From Panagrolaimus kolymaensis (Eukaryota > Nematoda > Chromadorea > Rhabditida > Panagrolaimidae): DNA of 64,000 bases. The notes below the pieces were generated by a model that worked only from the letters and a program-made list of their open reading frames with translations, did not search any database and was not told the DNA's origin. A program made the translations under genes and the position numbers. Numbering within the stretch: position 1 is the first letter of the stretch; each line of letters opens with the position of its first letter. This document shows positions 1-12,360 of the stretch, in pieces. Where the stretch lies: the NCBI GenBank assembly GCA_028622995.1, contig JAJQJQ010000036.1:1240001-1304000 (forward strand). The letters are read 5' to 3'.

Positions 1-2389
1 AAAAAGTTTTATAGTTTTTCTTTGAATAAAAATTTAAAATTAAAAAAGTAATAAAACAAAAAGGTGTTTACGGAGATTTGAAAAAAATTGTACTCCACAA
101 AGGAAAATTTTTTGGAGGAAAAGCAGTACAAAAGTTCACATGCACTTAATTAAAAATGGATCTTAGTAATGTTAAATTTTACCAAAATTAAATATCACAC
201 AATACAAAATAAGTAAAACCAATTATTAGAAATTAGAACCAGATGAAGCAGGTGCATTTAAAAAAACTAAAGAAAAATGAAACTTTTGATCAATGTTTAA
301 AAAAATATTTTTGCGCATTTCTGTCTCTTAAAAGTTTTAATTTATTTGTGAACAACGAATGCCATGGATTTTAGCAGATTCCATATGCCGAAGACAAAAC
401 CCTCAAAAAATAACCTTTTTTCAAAAAGCAAGAAAAAGCAAACATAAAAAACGAAACATTTTTTCTTCTTCTAAAAACCTATTCAAAAACGATTTTAACA
501 CACTTTACGTCCGTCAAAAAATTTCACCCCTAGGGGCTTTGTTTTCCAAATACCAGAAGAGACCGAAGAAGAAGCCTAATGTAGTTTTGACATTGAAAAA
601 ACACCAAAATAAAAATAAAATTTACTCAACCATATTTTTCTTCCTTCCTCTTTTTTGTTTTTTTATTTGAAAGAAAAAAAATTCAAGTAAGTAAAAAGCA
701 AACATAAAAAAAAAAGTCGAAAGAAGGAATAAAAAAAAGCAACAACAAACATACACGTGAAAGCTCAGGAAAAAAAAAGCGCGGGGAAGCTAAAAAAATA
801 AAAATAAAAATGCTTCGTTTTTTATTTTTATTTCTATTTGGTGAATGCCGTTACAACAAGAAAAAAAACAAGCGCCATGTTAGAAAATAAAAAAAATGTT
901 TTTCTCCTAGAAAAAAAGAAGAGGGAATGCAAAGCAAAGGAATGTCAAACTTGCTTCTTTTTTTCTTTTTTTAAAGCCTTAGGGAATAAATAAAAAATGC
1001 TGTCCGACGACTGGCTGACTCTCCTTTGCTTTTCCTCGTAAAAAACAAGAAGAAAAAAAATGCCGCGTCAAATATCAGAAAGAAAAAAGAGGGAACTTGA
1101 AAAAAATAAATATGTAAAAAAGCATTTTTTTGCAAAAAAGGAGAGATAGGAAATTAAGAAAAAAAAGGGTAATCGGAGGATGGTTTAATTATATACGAAC
1201 TTTTAAAAAAGATTAGAAAAAAACCAGAAACAAAGAAGAAATTTTATAAATCAAAGACTAAAAATAAGAAATAAATAATCCATGAAAATCTTGGATTTTA
1301 TTGTATTAAAAATATAAAATTAATAAAATCAAAAACCAACACAGCAAGCACGGGCTTTTATTCCAGAAAAAAAAGATTATGATTAACATTTTTCTGCATA
1401 CCTCAAGCTTTGCATCTTCTTATTTTTTTCTCATGCGAAATTTTTTTCCGAAAAAATAGGAGGAAGAAAAATTAAATTTCTTTTTAAGTTTTTTAAAGAA
1501 AAAGGAAAAAAGCATACCAAAATAGATTTAATTTTAATTTTATTTATTCATGCTTTTTTTCTATTTCTTTTCAAATAGTCACGTAAATTACGGGAATTCA
1601 AGAAATAATAATAACAAATATTAAAAATTTGAATTTAACCAAAAAATATGTATTTTTTAGGTTAAAGAAAATAAGAAAAAAAATAATACTCCGCTTTTTT
1701 CAAGACTTTTGCAGAGAACGAAAAAAAATGGTTTTAGTAATTTCAATCTTTTCTTTTTAGTTCGTGGTTGACAAAGTTACGAACTTTTTTTTCTCACCTT
1801 TTACAAAAAATGAAAAAGTAGCGAGCGAGAAAGAACTTTATTAATATTTAAAAAGCAATATATATGCTACACTGAATTTTGACATTTGTCTTTTTCGTTG
1901 CACCTGGTTGGTTGCCCACCACGTCTGTAAAAAAGTTTTTTTACACAATAAAAAAGAAGTTATGTGTTTTAGAAATGAAAAATGAATAATAATAAAGAAA
2001 CCAAAATTTCTCCAAGCATGTCTGTCTCTCATTATTATGGGTTGTAAAGTTTTGAAAGCAAATGTGAAATATTTAACTTTCATTTAAAAAATGAAGAATT
2101 AATAAATAAAAATTTTTGACGCAGAAATATTTTTTGTTTGTGTGATAAAAAATAAAGGATCAAATTGAATGGTCGAAAGCGTTTTATTTTATTTTCTTTC
2201 TTTGCATCACTAGAAAAATGTGTGGTGGTTGATTCAATGTTTTTGATTCGAAGAAAAAAAAAGATCAAATAGAGAGATAAATATATTCTCAACATGTTTT
2301 GGTCGATCGATTGCTACAAATTTTTAGTTTTTACATTTCTTTTTCTTTTTAATATATATAAAAACTTGATATTTTTGAATATTTAAATA
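1..2389. other. AT-rich non-coding stretch
   Basis: Dominated by A and T homopolymers, with A-rich runs mostly on the plus strand. The one longer open frame (359-670, plus) is lysine/phenylalanine-rich, matches no domain I know and has no flanking splice signals. I see no gene here. Confidence 0.6.
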
Positions 2390-2869
2390 ATGAAATATTT
2401 AGTTTTATTTTATTTTTTTTGTTTATTCGTTAAATATCGAGCTAAAACCCTATTTACTTCTGCTTCCCCAAATTCGCCTCGATGTCATGAACCTTCAAAT
2501 TATTATGAACTATTCAAAATTGCAAAACGCCGTGAACGATATTTGAAAGATGAAAACGAACTGAATTGTGTTAATGCTACATTTGCATCTAACTTTTCGA
2601 TTGATCGTCCTAAACATCGTCGAGAAGTCTTATGCTACAAATGTCGACGAAGAGGTCACATCGCAAAAGATTGTCAAGCTCATCATAACCTCGTAACTGG
2701 TCTCCAGATTATCGTGACCGCCCTAAATCTCCTCCACCAGATTATCACGATCAACAACATGAATCGCCGTATCATCATCGATCATCTGAATCATGATCCA
2801 ATTTCACTCATGCATTTGCAACTAAATCGGTTGATCCTTCTCCCCATTTGTTATCTCTTCAAAAAGTGA
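2390..2869 (+). pseudogene. decayed zinc-knuckle (CCHC) protein fragment
   Basis: The frame opens with a short hydrophobic stretch and then a basic segment with one CCHC zinc knuckle, CYKCRRRGHIAKDC (C-x2-C-x4-H-x4-C), near residue 82. Knuckles of this type bind single-stranded nucleic acid. After the knuckle this frame becomes leucine/isoleucine-rich and unlike protein. A different frame of the same strand (about 2700-2795) reads as an arginine/serine/proline/aspartate/tyrosine-rich segment ending in TGA, with more protein-like sequence beyond that stop to about 2890. A zinc knuckle followed by an RS-like tail is the layout of SR splicing factors of the SRSF7 type. The frame change and stop suggest a degenerating copy. 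A missed intron or sequencing error could also explain it. No function is assigned. Confidence 0.4.
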
Positions 2870-3340
2870 TCCAAGCTAACAACAACCACGAAACTTTTAT
2901 AAATTTAATTTTACTTTTTGTCTTAAAAGTTTATGTCTAAGCTTAAAATTAAAAAAAAAATATTTATCTTTAAATTGTTTATTTTTAATTTTAAAAAAAA
3001 CTGACAAATTAATTTTATTTTTTATTAAAAAATCAGGAAACAATGATGATGACCCGTTAAAATTTTTCATAGAACAAAACAAAAGGGAAAAAATGAAGGC
3101 GATATTATTAAAACAAAAACATAGCAAAAAAAAAGCAAGGAAAATTATGGAATGATTCAAAGTATGAATTAAAAATTACAAAAATAATATGTATAAAATT
3201 TTACAAATATTTACATTAAAGTTTTTTTTTCAAAAAGTTAGAAAAAACTATTTTTCTACCAAAAAAGAAAGCATTGCGTCAACAAAAATAAAAAAATAAA
3301 TAAAGCTTTTTTGGAATTTTTTTCATTGAATTTTTTTAAT
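2870..3340. other. intergenic, no gene seen
   Basis: AT-rich spacer between the zinc-knuckle remnant and the 3' end of the OST-alpha-like gene. No RNA gene or splice-bounded coding segment was found. Confidence 0.5.
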
Positions 3341-5196
3341 TCAAAATTTATTATGATTATTTGATTTTTCGCTTCGAAAAGAATTTAAATTAATTTCACT
3401 TAAATCATTTTCATTTATATCATTGGTCGTCCCAAACACTTCAGAATCGAGCCTTTCCACGTCAAGTTTAAAATCGTTGTGAGACTCGGCGGAAGTCGAG
3501 ATAGAACTGATTGAAATGGATCCGAGTCCACTTTCATTTCCTGGGCTTGATTTTTCTGCGGATGAAAGATTAGTAATTTCATAACCATTTCGAATTGATT
3601 GAAGTGAATCATCTTTTGGAGTTTGATGGAGATTGTCCAAACCCTCTGATGAAACATTTCGACTTGAAAATTCATTCGATCCTTGCCAACGAGCATGATC
3701 AAGTCGATTATTAAATTTATCAAAGAATTCTGTTTTTGATGGACGAAATGCAAATGTTGCAATTACACTTGCAATAAACATTTCGAATGTAAGCAAGAAA
3801 CACATCCAATCTAAAAAAATTTTTTGGATTAATGAATCGAGTAAAAATTTTTTTCGAGACTAAAGAAATTATGAAAAAAATACATAGTTTTTCGAAAAGA
3901 ATTAAATTATTTATATTTAGAAAAAAATGATTCAAAAAAATGAAACCAAAAAATTGGTGAAATTGAAGTTTTGGATTTTAGGTAAAAAAGTTTTTAATAT
4001 TTGAAGGTGGGTCTTGAAAGAGAAATTAAATGGATGATTAAAAACTTACATAAAGCTTTGGATTGAGCGGGTAAAAAGTCATCATTTTGAATAAAATCAA
4101 CGCCAACAAGAAAATCAAAAGCAAACTTTTGAACTGAATAAATTAATTGTGCCGTATCAACGAGATGGAACATGAATGATAGGCGATAATTTTTTAACAT
4201 TGACTAAAACGGTGTCCATTAGCTTGGTTGCTTAGTTGCAGATGGAGTAAACTTACACTTCCAAGTGGAATAATCATATAACTTCCCCATGAAGCAACAA
4301 ATAATGAAATAATTCCCAAGACACTGGTAATTGAGAAGAAACTGAAAACAAAAATAGAATAAAATGTGCATTAAAAACCAAAAAATAAATTTTTTGATGA
4401 TATAAATCCAAATTTCTGACAAAATTAAAGAAACAAAATTTTTTTCCGAAACAAAAAAAAATATAAAAATATTTGCTTCAAGGCACAAAACTTACAAATT
4501 AGTTCGATGTCCAATTTCCATATAAACAACGATATTTAAGATTTCCAAAAATATACGTAAAATAGGTGATTGAAAAACCAGCCATTCAATGCGACGAAAA
4601 ACTCGATGAGTTGGAGTTAATTTAGGAACCCAAAATAACCAACATCCAAGAGGCAAAATACGCATATTAATTTTTTTATCTTTAGCCAATAATTTTTCAA
4701 CTAATTTTCTTCGACCTCCATTTAATGTGGTCATTAAAGTTACGGTAACAAATATGCAAAGCATAAAATAAACCAAAGCCACAGCATAAAGGAATGTGGC
4801 GGCTCGAGGTATTATCATTCCAACGCAGCCGCAAAGAGAAACGATCTGGAAAAGTGAAGGTTTATTTTTGTAATTATAATTTTAAAAAAATTAAATTTTT
4901 CTGGGCCAAAAAGGAAAAAATTTGGATCTCACAGAAAAATGGAAACTTTAACTTACAGGACACATATAAATAAGCCAATATAAATCCGATTGAATTGATT
5001 CATGACTTATATAACGATAAACAAAATATAAATGTACTGCAGCAAGAGTGATAGTAATCAAAGTAAAAAATACTCCCAAAGCTAAGAATAAAATATAATA
5101 AGCTTGAATATGATCGATCCACATTCTCACGGATGGAATTGCGATAATCATAATGGTGGAATTTTTATTTTTAAATAAATCCAAAAATATATCCAT
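3341..5196 (-). CDS. organic solute transporter alpha-like membrane protein
   Basis: Five exons (5196-4957, 4845-4496, 4341-4257, 4203-4050, 3810-3341) join through GT...AG introns with consistent phases into 432 residues. The protein has several hydrophobic helices, beginning around residues 31-63. The central block contains RILPLGCWLFWVPKLTP and a following FRRIEWLVFQSPILR, which I recognise as the conserved core of the OST-alpha/TMEM184 family (nematode osta genes). In vertebrates OST-alpha works with OST-beta to move bile acids and sterols by facilitated diffusion; the C. elegans proteins act in cilia and transport. About 130 residues after the last helix form a serine-rich, probably cytoplasmic tail. 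The start is the first ATG of exon 1. All reading frames are intact. Which osta paralogue this is cannot be told here. Confidence 0.88.
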
Positions 5197-8100
5197 GTTT
5201 AAGTTTTTAGAGTTTCGGGTTTTTTCTTGTTGAAGAAAAATGGAAGAAAAAAAAGGAAGAAATAAAATTTAAATGCAACAACAACAACAAATAAGAAACC
5301 TGAAAAATTAGATTTAAAACAAAATTGTTTTGAAACGAAAATGGTTTGAGACATGGGTAACGACACGAAAATAAAATATTAATGTTCTGACATTCAATAA
5401 ACACACAATTAATTTTTTTAAAGAACCAATGTTTGTTATGTTCGTTAAAAGCAGGAAAGCCTCTTATGAATGGCACCTACACCTTTTTATCCGCATGAAG
5501 CCGCTTAAAAAGGGTGTCTTAATAAAAGAATTCTAGTAAAACAGCTTTCGATATATGTAACAACGATACAAAAAAAAATCCTTATTCTTTTTACAAAAAA
5601 TGAAAAATAGTGAGTTAGCAAGAGAAAAAATATTTTCATTTTTGCGATATAACTTCAGGAAAATATTTTCTGAATTCAAAGTTACAATACAATTTTACAA
5701 TCTAAATAATGAAAAACAATAATAATTCTAGAAAATTGCCCTTTTTTCTGAATTCGAAACTAAAAAAGTGTTATGACTAAAAAACTAGCGATACTAAAAA
5801 CCTTATTCGTAAAACTTTTTTTTTTCCAATGGTCAGTCGAGAAAAAAAATTTAGAGCAAAAATCTGATTCATTCAAAAAAAAACTTTCGGACGATGGCTG
5901 ACCAATCCATTCACCATGACAAAGGCTCGCTCTTTTTCCGTTTCCATTTTTGATAAGAAAAACTACAAATATACATAGATACATTTATTAAAAAAAAGGC
6001 TTATGCAAATAGGGGCAAAGAAATATGAAATTTTGGAATATATTTTTTTTATTCACAAAAGCAGAAAAACAGGAAAATGTAAAAAAGAAAAAAAAGATAT
6101 ATTTCTGAATTACGAGGCTTTGTTTTTTTTGCTTCTCTCAAAAATACAAAAAAATTTAAATTTCTGTTTCTTTTAAAAAGACAGGTATTCTGAAGAAAAA
6201 AAATGGTAACTCTAAAAAACAGAAAACGCTAGCTTTCTTTTCATTTTTTTTACTTAAAAAATATTTTTTTATTGCTTCTTTTTGGACTATAATTTATATG
6301 TTCAAAAAGAAAGAAAAGAAACGAGAAAAGAGAAGTAGGGAGGCGGGTTGTCGTAGCAACAACTTAGTATGTATGTATTTATTGGTAATGGGAAAAATAA
6401 ATAAATAATAGCAGTCAATTATTTGAATTCTTGGAATTAAATTGAAAGAGTTTAATTAAATGCTTAACGAATAAATACAAAGTTTAAAGAAAAAATCTTA
6501 AAAGTAAATGGAAAAAAGAAAAGCTTGAGTTTTTTTTGTCTGTGAGAGTATACAGACGACGAGTACAAAAGGATTAAAAAATCAAGAAAAGTGTAATGAG
6601 AACACAAAAATAAAGTAAATTTAAAACGAAAAATTAAGTTTCAATGTCAGATGAAAAAAATGGAAAGCTTGATGAACAAAATTTTAACCTAAAAATTAGA
6701 AAGCGTGTTTCTCTAAAATGAAACAGAAATAAACCTAGTTTTAGAAGAAGGCGCTGGTTTAATAAGGCGTCTACCAGCAACCAAAGTTCCTTTGAATGTG
6801 TTTGATTTTTAGTCTAACATTCTCAAACATCAAAGTCAATTCTTAATAAGACAACTAATGCCTTTTTAAATATTTTCAATTTTAAAATAAAGCAAATTTT
6901 TTTAATAAATACTTTTTTGAAAGAATGGTGTCATTTTTTCATGGCTTTGATTAAAACCAAAGAAATTACTATAAATCCATACACGTCAACGAAAAAAAAA
7001 CCCACTAAATATTCTAATCCAAAATTATAAACGCTAACTAACCAACCACCAAATTCACCAAATTCCTTTTCAATAATAATATTTAAATTTAAAATATTCT
7101 TTAATCTCCTTTATTCTTTTCTTTTTTTGGTGGTGTTATTTATTTCTTTGACCAAAATTTTTATTGACGCACAAAAAAAGAAAGTGTTTTTACTTACTAC
7201 CGGGAGAGAGCCCTCTGTATTTTCTAAACAGCACACCTATGTATTGAAGCATGAAAAAAAAAAATATGAAAAAAATGAAAAGAATTTGAATGAACAAAGT
7301 TCTTTGTGTCAAAAAAAATCTTTTTCTTTTTTCCCCTTTTTTATTTGAAGCCATACAACAAAAAAAAAGAATTATAGAATTATGTGTGTGAGTTTTCACA
7401 CAAAACGTTGAAGAAAAAAAGACATTTTTTCATTCTAATTTTTATGGCGAAAAAATTATGTATGTGCTTATTTGGTTTTTTGCACAAAAGAGTAATAATA
7501 AGGACACTTGACAACTGATTACTGGAAATGGTGAAATTAAAAAAAAAACAGCTGCAAAGAGAGTTTTTACAGAAAAAAAGAGAGAGTTAATTAAATTTTT
7601 GTAAAGTGTTCTAGTTTTGAGATTCATGACGTCAATCAAAAGAAAAGTGGTGTAAAATTTTTTTAATTTTGTTTTTTATCATTAACAAATAAATTCATTT
7701 AAAATTTATGACTTTGAGTATTATTTTTTTACCAGACTACAAACTTTTATTTTATAGGCTTTTTTACAGAAAATTTATGAGTTTTTTCATATTATTTTTT
7801 TTCAGATAAAATCGAGCACACAAGGAAAAAAAGATGGTAGGAAAAACTAAAAAAAACTTTCAAAGAAGCCGTAGTCAGCAATGATTGATTTTAGAAATAT
7901 TTTTTAAGATAACTATCAAATCCTCCAAAAAAAGAAAATTTAGCAAGAAATATAAAATCAAACAATAAAGATTCAAAATTATAATTAGTTATGGAAGTAA
8001 ACTATTTTATGGATATTAAAAAACAAAAGGATAAACAAAAATATGAATTAGGAAATAAAAAGGTTTATCTAACAAACAAAAAGCAAGGAATTATTATTTG

Positions 8101-11100
8101 ATTTATCTCCCTTTTTAGATTTCAAACTGATTTATTTATTTACAGGTTAAAAAAAACTGGTGATGAGTCAATGAGTCACGTTTCATTTATTTTTTATTTA
8201 TTTTTCATTAAAAATAAAATAAAAACATAACTCATTTCGACAGTCCAAGGCCTGATGATGATGGTGACGAAAAGGAAAAGAGAGATCAAATAAAGTTGTT
8301 GACTTTTTAATCCTCCTCCCATCATTAATTTCATAGGTTTGTTTTTGTAAATAAATAAACAAATAGAAAGCAGTTTAATGGGTTTCAATGAAAGTTTTAA
8401 GAATAACAAACAACTTAAAATTCAAAAGAAAAATATAAAAATCGATCCAGAGGAAAATCAATCAAAACGAGGGAAAAGAGTTTTTTTAAAGTTGTTTAGA
8501 AATAAAAAGAAATATGGAAAACACGTTTTTGGTGGCCAGAAAGAGAGATCAAAAAAATAGTCCAAATAAACAAGGAATAGAGTTAAAGAGTCAAGACTTC
8601 CAAAAAAGGTTAAAAGAAAATCCAAAAAAGGAAAAAAACAAAATATTGATTGTTTTTTAAATTTTTTTGTTTTAAGAATCTAATTTATGCAAATTTTCGG
8701 TCCAAGAATATTAGAGTGACGTTTTTTCTCAAACATTTAAAAATGGAGAAGTAAATTGTTTATGGCCTCTAACCTTAAACCCCAATATTCGATGATACAA
8801 AAAAAGAGAATAACAAAAAAACATCCGAAAGAAAAAACATAACAAAAGAATTTCTTTTTTTCCTTCTCTATTTTTGAGGTTATTATTGTTTTTTTTTCTT
8901 TTCTCAACAATAGAAGCAGACACCAGGTTTCACCTAGGCGCCTTTTTAGGATCCCATTGTAGTAGTTGCTATCAGCTACCAAAAGCTAACAAACTAATAA
9001 CAAAAAAATAAATAACAGATTTCATATAAAAAAAAACAGAGGAAGAAAAGGCTTAAATTGTTTTTTCTTTATTTTTCCATGACAACATTATTTAAAAACG
9101 AAAACAAAGTTGATAGTGGAAGAGCTCCACAAAAAAAAAACAGTAGAGGATAATGACAGCGGAAATATAATAGGATTAAATAAAGTATTAATTTTGTTTT
9201 GGGGTTTTATAAAGGAGAAAAGAAAACAATTTCCTTTTGACTGTCGTTGTTGATCGATCAGCGACCAAAATTTTTAACAAAAAATTGACAACAAAAAGTT
9301 TTTATTTGTTTTTGGAGTAGTAAAAAATTACTGTAAACATGACACGGAGAAGTTATAGGAAGCTTGTTAGTGTTTTGTTAAATGAAAGATCATTAACAAA
9401 GAAAAGGATTAATAGAGAATTAAAAAAAAAATAAACAAATGGAGATAAAAAAAATAAAAAATAAAAGTAAGTAAGTAAAGTTGAGGATAGTTATTTATTA
9501 TTTGTCTCAAATTTTTTTAGTTTTCGAGTTTATCAAATATTTGAGAAGTAAAACAATGGAACTTTCTCAGAAAATAAGGAGTCTCTCTAACTTATTTTTT
9601 TTCGCGTGAATTTAAGCAAAAAAATTGTCAAAGGTAACAAAATACATATTATAATATTGACCTCTGAAATAAAAAAATCGCTCTTTAACCCGAAAATTTT
9701 TTTTTCAATCAACCCGGACGCAGAAAAATGTATTTTTTTTCCTTCTTATTTTTATACGGCAGCGAGCAAAATAAAATAAACTATGATAAAATTAATCCCA
9801 AAGAAAGAATTGAGCCATTTTATTGAACAAAAAAAAAAGAAGAGTGAAAAGAAGAAATTTAATTGGACAAGTAATCAAAAAAATGCGAGGAAGCAGCAAC
9901 ACTGATAAACGAAGAATAAACTTCTTTTCTTTTTTTTTTTATCAAAAATAAAGATAAAATATTTGGACTAAAATTGTGTTAACTTGGTTGATCATTGAAA
10001 TTTTTTTTTGATAAAGAAAAAAATAGCCTACGCAACAAGAAAAAAAAGGACAATTATTTGATGAGAATAGGGAAGCCACACTATAGAACCCACAAAAATG
10101 GGGGTCATTTTGGTATCAAAGTTAGCCGAAAAATCATCAAAATAAAGAAAAAAGTGAGACTGCAGTGTAGCAAAAAATATGCAAAATCCAAAAAAAAATA
10201 TTAACAAGTTCTTTTTTCGCCTAAGTTTTGGATTGAAAAATTTTGAGGACTAAAAAAAATTAAATGAAACAGTAAAATTGCAAAAAAAAAGAAGCAAATA
10301 TAACCTAGGAACTCGAAGCCAAATAAAACAGCTGTTAAAACACTTTAAAAAAAACTAAAATTCAAAGAAAAAAAAATTCAGAATTCATCAACTAAAATTT
10401 TTTCCTGTTGATAGTTGAACAAATGTCAAAACCAAAAAGAGAGATGAAGAAAAAAACCAAAGCTAAAAAGCTGCTTCCAAAAAAAAAGAAGTGAAGAACA
10501 ATTTTTTCTTTTTCCAATATTTGCTTTAAAAAAGCTTGAAAAAAAAGTGACTTTCTTTAAAATTTGGGAGGTTAAAAAAATTTTAAAAATTTATTTCAAT
10601 AAATTTAGAGAAAAAGTTGTTAAAAAAAGGAAATGACTCACACACAATCAATCAAAGGTGGCCGATCTCTTACGTCAAAATTATCACATTTTTTTGTTCA
10701 TTCAAAAAAGACACAAAAAAATGAACAAAAAAAACAAAACAAAGCAAAAATATATTGACTAATTTTTAAAGGGAAAGAAAAAATGACGAAATAAAAAAAG
10801 AGAGAATAAGTAACTATGGCAACTTCAAAAAAAGAGTAAGAAAAAACACTTTTTTGTGGCTAAAAGTTTTTTAAAAGAAAAAGAAGCAAATGAGGGACTT
10901 TAGAAGCAAGGAAAATGAAAAAATATAAATAAAAAACTGGAGCATTTATTAAAATTTTATAATCTTTCATAAAATTAAAAACCGGTTTTCTTTTAAATCA
11001 CTCACAAATATTATCATTGAAATTTGATAACAAGATTTTTAGTTTTTCAGTGATTTGGTTATTAAACTTTAAAAAATGTGGAAAAAGGTTAATGCACAAA

Positions 11101-11457
11101 ATAAAGAAATTATAAATCTTAATATTATGTCATTTAGTTTGTTATGAGTTCCATTCTGATAATAATATAAAATGTAATTTTTTAATACTCTCTTAAACTC
11201 CATTATAATATTTGTTGAAAAAAAAACAAACTAAAAACACAAGGCTTAATAATGAAAGCAAAAAAATTATCAAAATCATAAATTGATCTATAATCAAATT
11301 TAAAATAGTAAAAATATGATTATCTTATTTTTCTAAAGGTAAAAATTGAATTAAATTTGTTAGGAAAAAATGATGACTTTTGGGAAAAACACGTCAACGG
11401 TAGTAGTTTAGAAAACAAAGTAACACTTATTCACTCTTTTTTATAATTTTTTCCAAA
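5197..11457. other. 6.3-kb gene-free AT-rich stretch
   Basis: The longest stretch without a recognisable gene. It consists of poly-A and poly-T runs and short lysine/phenylalanine frames (for example 7127-7348 and 8378-8560) that look compositional. No splice-bounded exon, tRNA or transposon end was found. It separates the OST-alpha-like gene from the F-box-like cluster and could hold distant regulatory DNA or unrecognised non-coding RNA. Confidence 0.5.
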
Positions 11458-12020
11458 ATGTTTCTTGAAGCTTTAATATTTTGGATTTCAATATCTTTTA
11501 TGCTAATTTGTAGAGCCATCGAATTATTGCTTGTTATATTTTTAATTTCAAATTTTATTAAACCTTTGAGTCAATTTAAATCAGCATATTTTATTCTTTT
11601 GTGTATTGGATATTCCATTGATTTGTTTGGATGTATTTTTTATTTAACTTACAAAGCTGATTTAACGAATGTCATAACGATGGTTGCTGGAAATGGATTA
11701 TTAATTATGGAATGGCATGACGCTTTTTTTGCCGCGATTTGGAATACTTTGTTGGCGTGTAATCGATGTACGGCAATTATTTTTCCATTAAAACAGAAAC
11801 AAATTTGGTCCAAAAAAGTTACTATCATGGCTTGTTTATTTTTGGTATTTTCGCCTTTGATAATTGATGCTATCGATTGCCTGAAGCATTTTCTACCCCA
11901 AATCGAGTGGTTGCCTTTCGAGAAGGTTATTTAATTCGAGGAATGATTGAAAATATTATTTTAACTATTTTTATTTTGGCTTTAGTTATTTTTTCAATTT
12001 GTAACTCTAGAGAAATTTAA
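11458..12020 (+). pseudogene. Srg/Srv-like serpentine receptor remnant, frameshifted and intronless
   Basis: Starting at an ATG, 158 residues show four to five hydrophobic helices. LLACNRCTAIIFP followed by KQKQIW matches the end of TM3 and loop 2 of Srg/Srv chemoreceptors (asparagine-arginine, then proline, then isoleucine-tryptophan). Near 11880 the frame shifts by one base. The new frame continues as PNRVVAFREGYLIRG plus another hydrophobic helix to a TAA at 12018-12020, so receptor sequence clearly crosses the shift. The region between TM3 and TM4 is uninterrupted, whereas the intact receptor at 36986-38497 has an intron there. TM6-TM7 are missing. Its 3' end lies 36 bp from an exon of an opposite-strand F-box-like pseudogene. 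It is either a dead copy or a truncated gene with a sequencing error. Confidence 0.65.
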
Positions 12021-12116
12021 AAATTGTTTAAGAAAATGTTAATTTCTAGTTTTTACCATCAAATTATTGAAAAAAGTTTCTACATCAAAAATTTCTGGAA
12101 CGTAGTCAATTGAAAA

Positions 12117-12360
12117 TGTTGTGTATCCGAGATACAGACAAATTCACAATAGAGAGAATAAATCTTTAGACAGCAGAGTTGCTTATTTATTCAAGAAAGT
12201 TTACAAGACAAACAATCAACAGTTAACAAGTGAATGAAAGACATCCAAAATGAAGGTTGACATTCATGCATTGGCTAGGTGTCATCCAATAGCACTGAAT
12301 GTCACTGCATGGCAGTCTGTTGTGCAATGGCGCATATTTGAATAGTGCGCGAACACAACA
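12117..12360 (-). repeat. LTR of element 1 (3' LTR in element orientation)
   Basis: 244 bp with TG...CA ends, matching 14065-14308 without a difference that I could see. A purine tract adjoins it on the interior side. It contains the stop of the long internal frame. Confidence 0.9.

Noticed and set aside
359..670. 103-codon open frame on the plus strand
   Set aside because: Lysine/phenylalanine-rich homopolymer translation with no domain, splice context or paralogue.
1182..1200. String GGTTTAATTA resembling the start of the nematode SL1 leader
   Set aside because: Only the first ten bases match. The rest of the leader, its donor site and the Sm region are absent.
8378..8560. 60-codon basic frame on the plus strand
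   Set aside because: Lysine-rich, with no splice signal or homologue recognised. Typical of the A-rich spacer.
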